In this document: positions 44,141-53,830 of the stretch, in pieces
Position numbering within the stretch: position 1 is the stretch's first letter
Layout: each line of letters opens with the position of its first letter
Assembly: GCA_044353505.1 (NCBI GenBank)
Contig: JBILBU010000009.1
Span: 1-64,000, forward strand
Direction of reading: 5' to 3'
Source: Pollutibacter sp044353505
GTDB taxonomy: Bacteria; Bacteroidota; Bacteroidia; Chitinophagales; Chitinophagaceae
DNA length: 64,000 nucleotides
Program-made: the position numbers and the translations under genes
Notes under the pieces: generated by a model
Told to the model about the DNA's origin: nothing
Seen by the model: only the letters and a program-made list of their open reading frames with translations
Database searches by the model: none

Positions 44141-45415
44141 ATGAGCTTAATCGCCAACATTCATGCAAGACAAATTCTCGATAGCCGTGGTAACCCCACT
44201 GTGGAAGTAGATGTAATCACAGAAAGCGGCTTCATGGGCCGTGCTGCAGTTCCTTCAGGAGCATCAACTGGTAAACACGAAGCGGTAGAATTAAGGGATG
44301 GTGATAAATCAGTATATGTTGGTCGCGGTGTGCTTAAAGCGGTTGACAACATCAACAGCATCATAGCCAACAAGTTGATTGGTGTTCCTGCAACTGAGCA
44401 GGCATTGATTGACAAAATGTTGATCGAAATGGATGGTACTCCAAATAAGGCAAAACTTGGAGCCAATGCAACCCTTGCTGTTTCCATGGCAGTTGCCAAG
44501 GCTGGAGCTCAAGCAAGTAACCTCAATCTCTACAGATATTTAGGTGGTGTGAATGCCGTAACCCTTCCTGTTCCGTTGATGAACATTTTGAATGGTGGTG
44601 CACATGCCGACAATAAAATTGATTTTCAGGAATTCATGATTGTGCCAACTGGTGCAGCAACTTTCAGTGAAGGTCTTCGTTGGGGTGTAGAAGTATTCCA
44701 CGAACTGAAAAGCGTATTGAAGAAAAAAGGATACAGCACAAACGTTGGTGATGAGGGCGGTTTCGCTCCTGATATCCAGAGCAATGAAGAGGCCATCGAA
44801 ATTGTTATTCAGGCTATCGAAGCTGCTGGGTACAAAACAGGTTCTCAGATCAACATTGCAATGGATGCGGCCACAAGTGAAATGTTCAACGAGAAAGACA
44901 ATACCTACAAGTTCTATAAGAGTTCAGGAAAAGTAATCAGCAGTGATGAGATGGTTGCATACTGGACTGAGTGGGTAAATAAATATCCTATCATTTCTAT
45001 CGAAGATGGAATGGCTGAAGACGATTGGGATGGATGGAAGAAGTTGACTGAGTCAGTAGGTGACAGATGTCAATTGGTAGGGGATGATCTTTTTGTAACC
45101 AATGTAATTCGTTTGCAAGAAGGTATTGATAGGGGAATTGCCAACAGCATCCTTGTTAAGGTAAATCAGATTGGTACTGTTACCGAAACCATCAATGCAG
45201 TTCGTCTTGCACAGACAAATGGCTATACATCAATCATGAGTCATAGAAGTGGTGAAACAGAAGATACTACTATTGCTGACCTTGCGGTTGCATTGAATTG
45301 CGGACAAATTAAAACAGGATCTGCATCCCGTACTGACCGTATGGCAAAATACAACCAACTTATTCGTATTGAAGAAGAGTTGGGAGTAAATGCAGTGTAT
45401 CCAAAGAGCAAGTAA
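44141..45415 (+). CDS. eno: Enolase
   Basis: A 424-residue glycolytic enzyme converting 2-phosphoglycerate to phosphoenolpyruvate. The SRGNPTVEVDV start, the GNEEAIE-type central region, ILVKVNQIGT and the SHRSGETED signature are intact, with Mg-binding acidic residues in the barrel. The ATG at 44141 matches the conserved N-terminus; twelve upstream codons in frame are not conserved. A glycerate kinase gene lies 123 bases downstream, giving a metabolic pairing around 2-phosphoglycerate. Confidence 0.96.
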   Translation: MSLIANIHARQILDSRGNPTVEVDVITESGFMGRAAVPSGASTGKHEAVELRDGDKSVYVGRGVLKAVDNINSIIANKLIGVPATEQALIDKMLIEMDGTPNKAKLGANATLAVSMAVAKAGAQASNLNLYRYLGGVNAVTLPVPLMNILNGGAHADNKIDFQEFMIVPTGAATFSEGLRWGVEVFHELKSVLKKKGYSTNVGDEGGFAPDIQSNEEAIEIVIQAIEAAGYKTGSQINIAMDAATSEMFNEKDNTYKFYKSSGKVISSDEMVAYWTEWVNKYPIISIEDGMAEDDWDGWKKLTESVGDRCQLVGDDLFVTNVIRLQEGIDRGIANSILVKVNQIGTVTETINAVRLAQTNGYTSIMSHRSGETEDTTIADLAVALNCGQIKTGSASRTDRMAKYNQLIRIEEELGVNAVYPKSK

Positions 45416-45419
45416 TTAT

Positions 45420-45528
45420 AGGTATTAAGGTTTTTAAAAACCAGGGTTTAAGGTTTAGGGTTTAGGTATTAAAGTGTACGATACATTTTAAAGCCTTAAA
45501 CTTTAAACCTTAAGCATTTACAGGAATA
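45420..45528. repeat. Heptad-based inverted repeat between eno and glycerate kinase
   Basis: The left side contains GGTTTAAGGTTTAGGGTTTAGG-type 7-bp units and the right side the complement, as CCTTAAACTTTAAACCTTAAG. It resembles the other simple-repeat hairpins of this window but uses a 7-bp rather than a 9-bp unit. It may attenuate transcription beyond eno. Confidence 0.55.
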
Positions 45529-45538
45529 ATAAACAGAT

Positions 45539-46648
45539 ATGAAATTTCTATTGGCACCTGACAAGTTTAAAGGAAGTATTGATTCGATCTCGCTTTGTAA
45601 GTTGATTGAGCAGGAGATTCTTACATCAAATCCTGATGCAGAAGTGTTGAGCTTTCCATTATCCGATGGGGGTGATGGATTTGAAAAGTTGATACAACAT
45701 TACTTCAAAACGGAGCCTGTTGTTGCTTTAACCATAGACCCTTTAGGCAGGTCAATTACTGCGCAGTATCAGTATGCAAGTTCATCGAACACTGCATTCA
45801 TTGAGATGGCGTCGGCCAGCGGCATGGCACTGTTGAAGAAGTCTGAGTTAAATCCGATGCGAACCACTACCTATGGAACTGGGTTGTTAATCCGCGATGC
45901 TATAAAAAGAGGGGCTCAACATATCTTGTTAGGAATTGGCGGTAGTGCAACCAATGATGGGGGAATTGGTATGGCAGATGCATTGGGATATATGTTTCTT
46001 GATAAAGAGGGTGATCCGCTTGACCCCTGCGGTGAGAGTCTTTCTCTTATCCATGAAATTATTATGCCGGAGTCTGACATTTTGGAAGACATACAATTTA
46101 CTGTTGCTTGCGATGTAAGAAATCCGTTTTGTGGACTTGAAGGTGCTGCACACATCTATGCAGGGCAAAAGGGTGCCTCAAAAGAGCAGATCAATGAATT
46201 GGATGAGGGGTTAAAGCATTTGGATTCAATGTTTATGAAATATTTTGACAGGTCTGTGATTGATCTTCCTGGTGCAGGTGCTGCAGGAGGATTGGGTGGA
46301 GGTTGCGATGTATTTCTTGGTGCAAGGTTATTGCCTGGCGTTGATTATCTCTCTGAGTCGATCGCGCTCGAACAGCATATTAAAGAAGCGGATATCATCA
46401 TCACTGGCGAGGGCAGTATTGATGAGCAATCTATGCAGGGTAAGGTTGTAGGTTATGTTGCAGCACTTGCAGGAAGATCCGGGAAACGAATTCGCATTGT
46501 TTGCGGCGAATCTAAAATTGAAAGACGCGATCATGCTGCAATGGGGATAGAGCGACTCGCTGCCTTGGTTGATTTTTCTTCATCACAGGAAGATGCAATA
46601 GCTAACCCCAATCTATTTATTGCTGAAGCTGTTCGGACAATTCTATAA
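45539..46648 (+). CDS. Glycerate 2-kinase (GlxK/GckA-like family)
   Basis: A 369-residue enzyme of glycerate kinase type 1 that phosphorylates glycerate, giving 2-phosphoglycerate in GlxK-like enzymes. Visible blocks are LLAPDKFKGSI at the start, PLSDGGDGF, LLGIGGSATNDGG, GAGAAGGLGGG and the ITGEGSIDEQSMQGK block. Feeding enolase directly, it sits sensibly behind eno. The gene is intact and of normal length. Confidence 0.92.
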   Translation: MKFLLAPDKFKGSIDSISLCKLIEQEILTSNPDAEVLSFPLSDGGDGFEKLIQHYFKTEPVVALTIDPLGRSITAQYQYASSSNTAFIEMASASGMALLKKSELNPMRTTTYGTGLLIRDAIKRGAQHILLGIGGSATNDGGIGMADALGYMFLDKEGDPLDPCGESLSLIHEIIMPESDILEDIQFTVACDVRNPFCGLEGAAHIYAGQKGASKEQINELDEGLKHLDSMFMKYFDRSVIDLPGAGAAGGLGGGCDVFLGARLLPGVDYLSESIALEQHIKEADIIITGEGSIDEQSMQGKVVGYVAALAGRSGKRIRIVCGESKIERRDHAAMGIERLAALVDFSSSQEDAIANPNLFIAEAVRTIL

Positions 46649-46673
46649 TGCCAAGTAGTGGTTAGCGACGGGA

Positions 46674-47732
46674 TTAATACGTTGCAAGAAGTGGATTGGT
46701 GTTGTTTAGTATTTTAGGAAGATCAATTATATCCATATCTATTCGGGTTGGTTGATGCTCCATCACTTTGCTGATAATTTCTTCTGTGGTTTGTGTCAGC
46801 TCCAGTGGTTTTATTGTTAAATCAAAAATCCATTTGTTGAAATAGCTTGCAAAATAGTTGTCTATGGCGGGGATGGAAAGAACGCCAAAGTCTGAAAGCG
46901 CTGCAGCATTACAGGCTTGCTCATATTGTCCTTTCATAGGAACTACAAGTAGTTTTTTCCCAAGGTATAAAGCTTCTGAAGGGGTCTCAAATCCTGCTCC
47001 GGTAATAATCCCATGACAGTTAATAAGACTTTGATTGAATAATTCCTGATTTATTGGGTATACCTGAATGTTGTCTACAACATAGGATGTTTTTGTGTAG
47101 GCCGAAAACAACTGAAATTGAAATGTTTTTAACTGTTGAAATTCTTTGATAAGCACCTCATCAGAATAATGCCCTAAATAAACAGTAATGTATCCATGAT
47201 CTTTGGGAGAGGACTGAAGAATTGAGTTTTTTATGATTGGCTGATAGATCTGCTTATCGTAATTTTTAAAATGAAGCCCAATGGTGTCTGTCCCCTTCGC
47301 ATAATTATTCAATACCCATTCGCCCATTCGACTTTTCTTTTCAGGCCTAGGTGTTCGTTGGCTTATAAAACTCGCCTGATGTCCGAAGTGAATGGATGGG
47401 ATCTTTTTTATTCTGCAAGCCAGAGAAGTGATCGCTTCAAAGTCATTAATTACCAGATCATATTTTTCGATTGGCAGCTGATTTGCTTCCTTCCATATGC
47501 TTCTCAAGTGCATTGAGCGTGCAGTGCCGAACATATCAATACCTCCAGACCGATCATATTGCAAGCTGATTCCCTTGCTTCTATATTCAACTGGGAGTGC
47601 TGTCTGAAGTGTGCAATTGTTCCCACTTAAAAAAACAGATACTTCTCCATACTGGCTTAGGTAGGGGAGTATTGTTTTTGCTCTGCTAACATGTCCGTTA
47701 CCTGTTGCCTGTACTGCATAGAATATTTTCAT
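46674..47732 (-). CDS. Glycosyltransferase-like protein (GT-B, family 28-like)
   Basis: A 352-residue protein with a GT-B fold: MKIFYAVQATGNGHVSRA is the glycine-rich N-terminal loop seen in MurG and diacylglycerol glucosyltransferases, and GIITGAGFETPSEALYLGKKLLVVPM is the C-terminal UDP-sugar-binding motif. It probably transfers a sugar to a lipid or surface acceptor. It directly follows, on the same strand, an LpxH-like phosphoesterase gene with four bases between them, which suggests joint work on lipid or glycolipid synthesis. Confidence 0.82.
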   Translation of the reverse strand: MKIFYAVQATGNGHVSRAKTILPYLSQYGEVSVFLSGNNCTLQTALPVEYRSKGISLQYDRSGGIDMFGTARSMHLRSIWKEANQLPIEKYDLVINDFEAITSLACRIKKIPSIHFGHQASFISQRTPRPEKKSRMGEWVLNNYAKGTDTIGLHFKNYDKQIYQPIIKNSILQSSPKDHGYITVYLGHYSDEVLIKEFQQLKTFQFQLFSAYTKTSYVVDNIQVYPINQELFNQSLINCHGIITGAGFETPSEALYLGKKLLVVPMKGQYEQACNAAALSDFGVLSIPAIDNYFASYFNKWIFDLTIKPLELTQTTEEIISKVMEHQPTRIDMDIIDLPKILNNTNPLLATY

Positions 47733-47736
47733 GCTA

Positions 47737-48600
47737 TTATTTTATTCCAATTGTGGCTACTGAATTGAAAAAAAGAGCAATTTCTTCAGGAATGATGTTG
47801 ATGATTGGGATTTTATTTTCCTCTTTGAAAACAGGATTGGAGGCAATTGGCAAATCCATTTCATTGAAGTAGTATATCTCCCATTTGCCATTGTTGTATT
47901 CGAGTGAGCTAAGGTTTTCAATCCAGTCGCCACTATTCATATAATTCACTGATCCTTTTTCTGTAGTAATGGTTCTAATTTGTGGCTGGTGAATATGCCC
48001 ACAGATTACGTTATGATAATTGTTCTCGATTGCCAGTTCAGCGGATGTTTGCTCAAAATCGCCAATCCATGAAACTGCTTTCTTTACACTGTTCTTTACT
48101 TTTTTGCTAAAGCTCATTTTTTCTTTGCCAATAGATTGCAGTATCCAGTTAATGCCCCTGTTGAGTATAATTAAAAGGTCATATCCATGGCCTCCTAATT
48201 TCGCAATCAATTTTGCACTTCCTTTTGTGGTTGCATCGAAAACATCACCATGGAAGATCCATGTTTTTTTCCCGTCAATTTCAAGAACAAGCTTATCCTG
48301 AAGTTGAAAGTTTCCTAATTCAAGGCCACTGTATCTTCTTAGTGATTCGTCGTGGTTTCCTGTGATGTACACAATTTTAGTTCCTTTGGAGAGAAGACTA
48401 AAAATTTCTTTAATGACTTGCATGTGGGAAGATGGAAAATAATGCTTCCTGAATTGCCAGATGTCTATGATGTCTCCATTAAGAACGAGGAGCTCCGGCT
48501 CGATACTTTTAAGATAATTGATGAGCTCTTTTGCATGACATCCGTATGTTCCAAGATGGATATCACTTAAGACAACTACATTACATTTTCTTTTAGTCAT
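47737..48600 (-). CDS. Metallophosphoesterase, UDP-2,3-diacylglucosamine diphosphatase-like
   Basis: A 287-residue calcineurin-like phosphoesterase. The metal ligands are in VVLSDIHLG (DxH), LNGDIIDIW (GD), ITGNHDE (GNHD), IFHGDVFD and VICGHIHQP (GHxH). The pattern with GDVFD and CGHIHQ is that of the LpxH and LpxH2 group. A canonical lipid A enzyme may exist elsewhere, and here pairing with a glycosyltransferase suggests a related phospholipid substrate. Confidence 0.88.
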   Translation of the reverse strand: MTKRKCNVVVLSDIHLGTYGCHAKELINYLKSIEPELLVLNGDIIDIWQFRKHYFPSSHMQVIKEIFSLLSKGTKIVYITGNHDESLRRYSGLELGNFQLQDKLVLEIDGKKTWIFHGDVFDATTKGSAKLIAKLGGHGYDLLIILNRGINWILQSIGKEKMSFSKKVKNSVKKAVSWIGDFEQTSAELAIENNYHNVICGHIHQPQIRTITTEKGSVNYMNSGDWIENLSSLEYNNGKWEIYYFNEMDLPIASNPVFKEENKIPIINIIPEEIALFFNSVATIGIK

Positions 48601-48683
48601 CGGATATGAGTTATCTAAATTTCCGAATGAACTATTACCCCAGCGTAACGTCTTTGTTAACTAAAGTTGAAGATTTTTATGGC

Positions 48684-49565
48684 TCAGGTTTGCATTTCTG
48701 CATAGAGGTGTTGAATAAGGCCATCTGCTAGTCCTATTTTAGGAACAAGGAGCTCCTCAATACCTGCCCATTTCATGACTTGAATATAAATAAGTAAGGC
48801 AGGGACGATCACATCTGCCCGATCTTCTCTGAGCTTGAACAGGCTGATTCTGTCTTCAAGAGAGCAGGATGAAAATTCTTTATGGTAGTCTTTCAATAAA
48901 TCGATGTGAAGCGGCTTGCCTTCTTTCTTTTTGCTGAGGGAGAACACTTTATTGATGTTTCCACCTGTTCCTATCGCAATAATATCTTTTTGCCCTTTTA
49001 CATTTTCCCTAATAGCCACTTTCATGTTTTCCCATTCTGACTCCTCTACAATTCCTTTGAGTAGGCGAATGGTGCCTATGTTAAAAGAGTGTTTGTAAAC
49101 CAGTTCATTGTTGCTGAAAAACGTCAATTCTGTACTCCCACCTCCCACATCCACGTATAGGTAATTGTTATTTTCGTTAAGGTTTTCGGCGATATGTGAT
49201 TCGTAGATGAGCGATGCTTCAAAATCACCACTGATTACCTCAATATTTATTCCAGTCTCGAGAAATACTTTTCTCACAACCTCTTCCCGGTTTTTGGCAT
49301 CGCGCATTGCACTCGTGGCAACTGCAATACTTTTATCCACCTTATATGCTTTCATCAGGTGTGCATACGCCTTCATTGTTTGAAGGATCATCTCATTTTT
49401 GGTTTTTGATATCACTCCTGTTTCAAATACATCAAAGCCGAGCCTGAGTGGAACGCGTATTAGATTGAGTTTATTAAAAATCGTATCGCCATTTAGGGGA
49501 GTAATCACTTCTGATATCAGCAGTCTGCATGCGTTTGTTCCGATATCAATTGCTGCGAGTCTCAC
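48684..49565 (-). CDS. ppx: Exopolyphosphatase, Ppx/GppA family
   Basis: A 293-residue ASKHA-fold phosphatase that removes phosphate from polyphosphate or converts pppGpp to ppGpp. The AAIDIGTNACRLLI phosphate-1 motif, the TSAMRDAKN segment and YVDVGGGSTEL are clear. It is the short two-domain form. Its start overlaps the ppk1 end by 20 bases, giving the classical ppk-ppx pair and balanced polyphosphate synthesis and breakdown. Confidence 0.93.
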   Translation of the reverse strand: MRLAAIDIGTNACRLLISEVITPLNGDTIFNKLNLIRVPLRLGFDVFETGVISKTKNEMILQTMKAYAHLMKAYKVDKSIAVATSAMRDAKNREEVVRKVFLETGINIEVISGDFEASLIYESHIAENLNENNNYLYVDVGGGSTELTFFSNNELVYKHSFNIGTIRLLKGIVEESEWENMKVAIRENVKGQKDIIAIGTGGNINKVFSLSKKKEGKPLHIDLLKDYHKEFSSCSLEDRISLFKLREDRADVIVPALLIYIQVMKWAGIEELLVPKIGLADGLIQHLYAEMQT

Positions 49566-51642
49566 TTATGGTGATTTCTTGTTTTTTCAGGAGGTAGTTG
49601 TACGTTTCCTGTTGTGATCTTATCTTTTTCTTGCTCAGTGAAGTTACGTAGTTGTTATTAAATTCATCATCTAATATCCGGGCTTTTACATTGTCTTTCA
49701 GTTGGATATTCAGGATTTCAATCAGCTCCTTTTTAAGTGATGTGTCCAGAATTGGGCATGCCGCCTCCACCCTATGATCCAGGTTACGAACCATCCAGTC
49801 TGCACTAGATAGATATACAAGAACATTTCCTTTGTTGTGGAACACCATTACTCTGCCATGTTCCAAGTATTGATCAACAATACTAATCGCATACGGGTAT
49901 TTGTCGTTTTTCTTATGCTGTTTCTTTTCAGAGTATATCCCTCTGATGATAAGGTTTACAAATACACCTGCGTTGCTTGCTTTGTTTAATGATTCAATCA
50001 GTTTTACATCGCTGAGAGAATTCAGTTTAAGGGTAATTGAGGCGGGTCTTCCTTTTTTCGCTTCTCTTATTTCAAATTCTATGAGCTCCTCAATTTTTTG
50101 CCTCATCCCGGTAGGACTAACCAACAGGGTTTTACAATCAAGAAGTGATTTGCTATGTACTTCTGGATTTTCAAGATAGAAAAATATCCGATTGATATCT
50201 GCCATGATGTTCCTGTTTGAAGTAAGCAAACAGTGGTCGCCATAAAAATTTGCAGTCTTTTCATTTAGATTACCCGTACTAACAAATCCATATTGGATGG
50301 TTTTGTTCTTTGCTCGTTTTTTTATCACACAGATCTTCGCATGTACTTTCATATTGGGTATGCCTAAGATCACTCTTACTCCTTCTTCTTCAAGAATATC
50401 TTTCCATTCGATATTGGCCTCTTCATCAAATCGCGCTTTTAGCTCAAGCATTACCTCAACCTTTTTGCCATTCCTTGATGCATTAATCAGTGCGTTGATT
50501 ATTTTTGATTCAGAAGCTAGTCTGTATGCTGTTATTTTAATTGACTGCACATCTGGATCTATGGCGGCCTCACGCAGAAGATCTAGTATTGGATTAAAGG
50601 AATGGTAGGGGAAATTTAAGAGCACATCTTTTTTGGTGATCACGTCGGTAACCCTAATTGCCTTTTTAAGATCAGGGTGACTAAAAGCAGGCATTTTCTT
50701 TCTTGCTGATGGAAATACATCTGGGAAGTCCATGAAGTGCTTGAAGTTGTGTATTCGGCCTCCTGGTATAATACTTGACTTCTGATCGAGTTTAAGTTTT
50801 TTTGTTAGGTAGTTCAATAGTCCGCTGTTCATTTCCTTATCGTATACAAACCTTACTGGCTTCCCTTTTCTTCTTCCTTTTAGTCCCTTTTGCATTTTTT
50901 CAACGAGTGACATGCTTACATCAAGATCAAGGTCTATCTCTGCATCTTTGGTTACTTTGCATACATGCGACTCGAAGTGATCATATCCAAAATACGAGAA
51001 GATATAAGGCAGGTTAACTCTAATTACATCTTCAAGCAGTATGATATGGGTTTCATTTTTTACTGTCGGAAGTTCTATAAATCTCCCAAATGATTTTGAT
51101 GGAATTTCAATCAATGCATATTGTTGTTTGTATGCAGAGTTTTTCTTTTGCATTACTACTCCCAGATAAATGCTTTTATCTCGGAGATAAGGAAGTTCAG
51201 GTAAACTCTCTATCATCAGTGGGATGATATTAGATCGCACTTCTTTTTCAAAAAAGTCTGTCACGAATTCTTTTTGATCTTTTGTAAGTTGCTTGTCTGT
51301 TTTCAGGTAGATATCATTCTTCTTCATCTCCCCTTGAATATTCACCCAAATTCTGTCAAACTCACTTTGTTGACTCAGTACAATTTTAAGAATTTGATTG
51401 AGCAATTCATTTGGAGACTCCTCCATATGCATTCTTAGCTTTCCTTTTTTTGAACTGAGCTCAACCATTCTTTTGATGGTGGCTACCCGTACACGAAAAA
51501 ACTCATCCATATTGTTGGAGAAGATTCCTAGGAATCTTACTCTTTCTTTTAGTGGCACTGAATGATCATTTGCTTCTTGGAGGACACGCGCATTAAAACT
51601 TAGCCAGCTTATATCTCGTTGGACAAAAGAAAGTTTGGTCAT
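49546..51642 (-). CDS. ppk1: Polyphosphate kinase 1
   Basis: A 698-residue enzyme that polymerises ATP gamma-phosphate into polyphosphate. It shows the N-terminal domain (FVQRDISWLSFNARVLQEA), the head domain, and two phospholipase-D-like halves: KVHAKICVI with the autophosphorylated His, and the second half with SSADWMVRNLDHRVE. It is co-transcribed with ppx, which it overlaps. Confidence 0.95.
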   Translation of the reverse strand: MTKLSFVQRDISWLSFNARVLQEANDHSVPLKERVRFLGIFSNNMDEFFRVRVATIKRMVELSSKKGKLRMHMEESPNELLNQILKIVLSQQSEFDRIWVNIQGEMKKNDIYLKTDKQLTKDQKEFVTDFFEKEVRSNIIPLMIESLPELPYLRDKSIYLGVVMQKKNSAYKQQYALIEIPSKSFGRFIELPTVKNETHIILLEDVIRVNLPYIFSYFGYDHFESHVCKVTKDAEIDLDLDVSMSLVEKMQKGLKGRRKGKPVRFVYDKEMNSGLLNYLTKKLKLDQKSSIIPGGRIHNFKHFMDFPDVFPSARKKMPAFSHPDLKKAIRVTDVITKKDVLLNFPYHSFNPILDLLREAAIDPDVQSIKITAYRLASESKIINALINASRNGKKVEVMLELKARFDEEANIEWKDILEEEGVRVILGIPNMKVHAKICVIKKRAKNKTIQYGFVSTGNLNEKTANFYGDHCLLTSNRNIMADINRIFFYLENPEVHSKSLLDCKTLLVSPTGMRQKIEELIEFEIREAKKGRPASITLKLNSLSDVKLIESLNKASNAGVFVNLIIRGIYSEKKQHKKNDKYPYAISIVDQYLEHGRVMVFHNKGNVLVYLSSADWMVRNLDHRVEAACPILDTSLKKELIEILNIQLKDNVKARILDDEFNNNYVTSLSKKKIRSQQETYNYLLKKQEITISETRSN

Positions 51643-51790
51643 AGGGCAATTTAGTTAACTAAGCATTTGTTATGCATTTCAAGCGCAATTATCTGTCCCC
51701 AAAGTGTAAAAATTAATATTCTGTTTACATATATTAATGGAATTCTAATGTCTGTCAGATAAAGTAAAGATTTTAGCTAACCCTGTTCGG

Positions 51791-52513
51791 TTACGCAATA
51801 GCAGCTGTCATGGATAAGTATCTTTTTCTTCTGGATTCTGGCATCTTTTCTATGGCATACCGCAGCATTGTGCGGGGCATGTGATGTGCATGCTGATTCA
51901 GGAATTTCTCAACTGTAGTGGCATCTTTTTTCCAAGCTTCTCTAAGCATCCAGCCTGTGGCTTTGTGTATCAGGTCATGCTTGTGCTCAAGCATGATCTC
52001 GCTTATTTTTAAGATATCTTTCAGATCATTTTTTCGGATAAAATGCAGTGTAGCAATAACGGACATCCGATTTTTCCACAGTAGCTTATCGGTAGCTAGC
52101 GAATAAAGGATACTTCTGTTTTTATCCTCTAGCCACCGTCCGAGTATGATATGCGCAGAACTATCAACAAGATCCCAGTTGTTAACCCGATTGGCTTTTT
52201 TAAGGTAGAGGTCAACCCATTGCTTCTCTCCCCCCTTTTTCAGTGTTTCAGTAAATTTTTGATTGAGGATAAAAATACCAGTAAGCCTTTGTTCGTGGTA
52301 GGCAGAGTCCATCAATGTGATGATGGTTTCTTTATTGGTTGATGCGCAGTGTTTTTTTGCAATGGCTCGTTGATCGGGTACAGTAATGCCATAAAACTTA
52401 TCCCCTTCACCATACTGCCCCTTAGCAGTTTTAAAAAATCTTGCCAGTGTCAAGGCCTTATCTTTTGAAGATTTTGTTTTGAGGTCTCGAATAATATCTT
52501 TTGTTTCCCCCAT
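51791..52513 (-). CDS. DNA alkylation repair protein (AlkD-like)
   Basis: A 240-residue all-helical protein built of HEAT-like repeats, of the AlkD DNA glycosylase superfamily, which excises N3- and N7-alkylated purines. Blocks such as FYGITVPDQRAIAKK, NNWDLVDSSAHIILG and the RHTLRYAIEKMP-like end region are typical. It lies with its start 14 bases from the YceI stop on the same strand, though joint function is not expected. Confidence 0.88.
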   Translation of the reverse strand: MGETKDIIRDLKTKSSKDKALTLARFFKTAKGQYGEGDKFYGITVPDQRAIAKKHCASTNKETIITLMDSAYHEQRLTGIFILNQKFTETLKKGGEKQWVDLYLKKANRVNNWDLVDSSAHIILGRWLEDKNRSILYSLATDKLLWKNRMSVIATLHFIRKNDLKDILKISEIMLEHKHDLIHKATGWMLREAWKKDATTVEKFLNQHAHHMPRTMLRYAIEKMPESRRKRYLSMTAAIA

Positions 52514-52527
52514 CGATTTTATTCTAG

Positions 52528-53052
52528 CTAGAACACAATTTCAAATTTAACTTTCACTTCGTTGTCAACTTTTTGAAGCATAAACGAGGGTCTCTGAATT
52601 TTAAAATCTTCTAACAGAAAAATAAATTCGCCATCGACACGAGATGAGCTTGTTTCATTTTTACGGGTGGCCTTGAAGCTAATTTCTTTACCAACTCCAT
52701 GAAATTGGAGTATACCTATGATGTTGAGCTCTCCATTCTTTGATTCAGCAATGGCCGAGCTTGAGAAGCTGATATTTGGGTATCTTAATGCTTCTGTAAC
52801 TTCTAGCATGTGGGCATCCCTGTTGGAACTTTTGGAATCAAATGCACCAACCTTTGAAACGATGGCTACCTTTTCGATTTTATCTTCTGTATTTATCACT
52901 ACTACACCGTTAAGATCTGTGGAAGTGCCATCCCAAGCATGAAGTAGGTGGTTCATAGAATAGGTGATGCTCGATTTCTTTTTATCGACACTTTTTTTTA
53001 TCTGGGCTATAAGGATAGACGGGGCGAAGAGTAAGAAAAGTAATATGCGCAT
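52528..53052 (-). CDS. YceI-family periplasmic protein
   Basis: A 174-residue protein with a short signal peptide (MRILLFLLFAPSILIAQ) and the lipocalin-like YceI domain: SITYSMNHLLHAW, SNRDAHMLEV, and the FEIV end. Some YceI proteins bind polyprenyl lipids. The next gene upstream on the same strand (2 bases apart) encodes a b561-like membrane protein; YceI-cytochrome b561 pairs are known in other bacteria. Confidence 0.85.
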   Translation of the reverse strand: MRILLFLLFAPSILIAQIKKSVDKKKSSITYSMNHLLHAWDGTSTDLNGVVVINTEDKIEKVAIVSKVGAFDSKSSNRDAHMLEVTEALRYPNISFSSSAIAESKNGELNIIGILQFHGVGKEISFKATRKNETSSSRVDGEFIFLLEDFKIQRPSFMLQKVDNEVKVKFEIVF

Positions 53053-53054
53053 AA

Positions 53055-53663
53055 TTAAAATTTAATTGCGATGACTGCCGCTGCAAAACTTCCAAATGCA
53101 GTATAAGCTGCAGCTCGGTGATAAGGTTTGAACTTTGGATCACTCGCTTTGTCTGCCAAAATATTGGTAGCAATCATACTAGACATGTGAATAATTGAAA
53201 GCCATTTATGAATCCTAATGGCTGAAATCTTTTTGTCGCGGTTAATCAATGGGGGAGGCGCAAATAGCGACATCACGGCTGTAGTGGAGTAGGTGATATT
53301 TACCACGCTAGCCAAGCCTTCATGAAGATCTTTCAACCCATCCTTGCCCGGATTCTTATATAGACTTGCACCAACAATACCCTGCCCAACCATTCCTCCG
53401 AGTGTAACAAATCCCATGATCTGATGGGCGACCAACATTTTTCTTCTCAGCTTTAATTCTTTTTCACGGTTGAAGGTTGTAAGAGGTGAAATGGGTCGCA
53501 GCAATCCTTTTTCTCCCCAGAAAACACGTTGAGTCAGCAACATTTTTTTAGGCAATAGCTCCGTAGTACTGTCTTGTGTTTTCATTAAATCTTCCAGCAG
53601 ATCATCCTGACTAAATGTTTCGATGGAGAGCAGGGATAGGAGAAGTAGATAAACGTATTTCAT
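53055..53663 (-). CDS. Membrane protein with cytochrome b561-like histidine pattern
   Basis: A 202-residue protein with a signal peptide (MKYVYLLLLSLLSIETFS), a soluble segment and about four helices. Histidines sit at helix positions that could bind heme b: LVAHQIMGF, DLHEGLA, RIHKWLSIIHM and YHRAAAYT. Length and layout resemble a cytochrome b561 domain. It precedes yceI by two bases on the same strand. Heme binding is inference from the pattern. Confidence 0.65.
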   Translation of the reverse strand: MKYVYLLLLSLLSIETFSQDDLLEDLMKTQDSTTELLPKKMLLTQRVFWGEKGLLRPISPLTTFNREKELKLRRKMLVAHQIMGFVTLGGMVGQGIVGASLYKNPGKDGLKDLHEGLASVVNITYSTTAVMSLFAPPPLINRDKKISAIRIHKWLSIIHMSSMIATNILADKASDPKFKPYHRAAAYTAFGSFAAAVIAIKF

Positions 53664-53830
53664 ACCCTTGTAATTTATGTTGTAAAGTTACGAATTATTG
53701 AGTGTTGATAGGGACTATATATTAATTGGCATATAATGACAAATCACTTTTAATCTCAATCCGGTTGCGCATTTTGCAACCCTATATTTGGGGATAATAA
53801 TTCGCGAACCAAAGGTAAAAATGTTTACTC

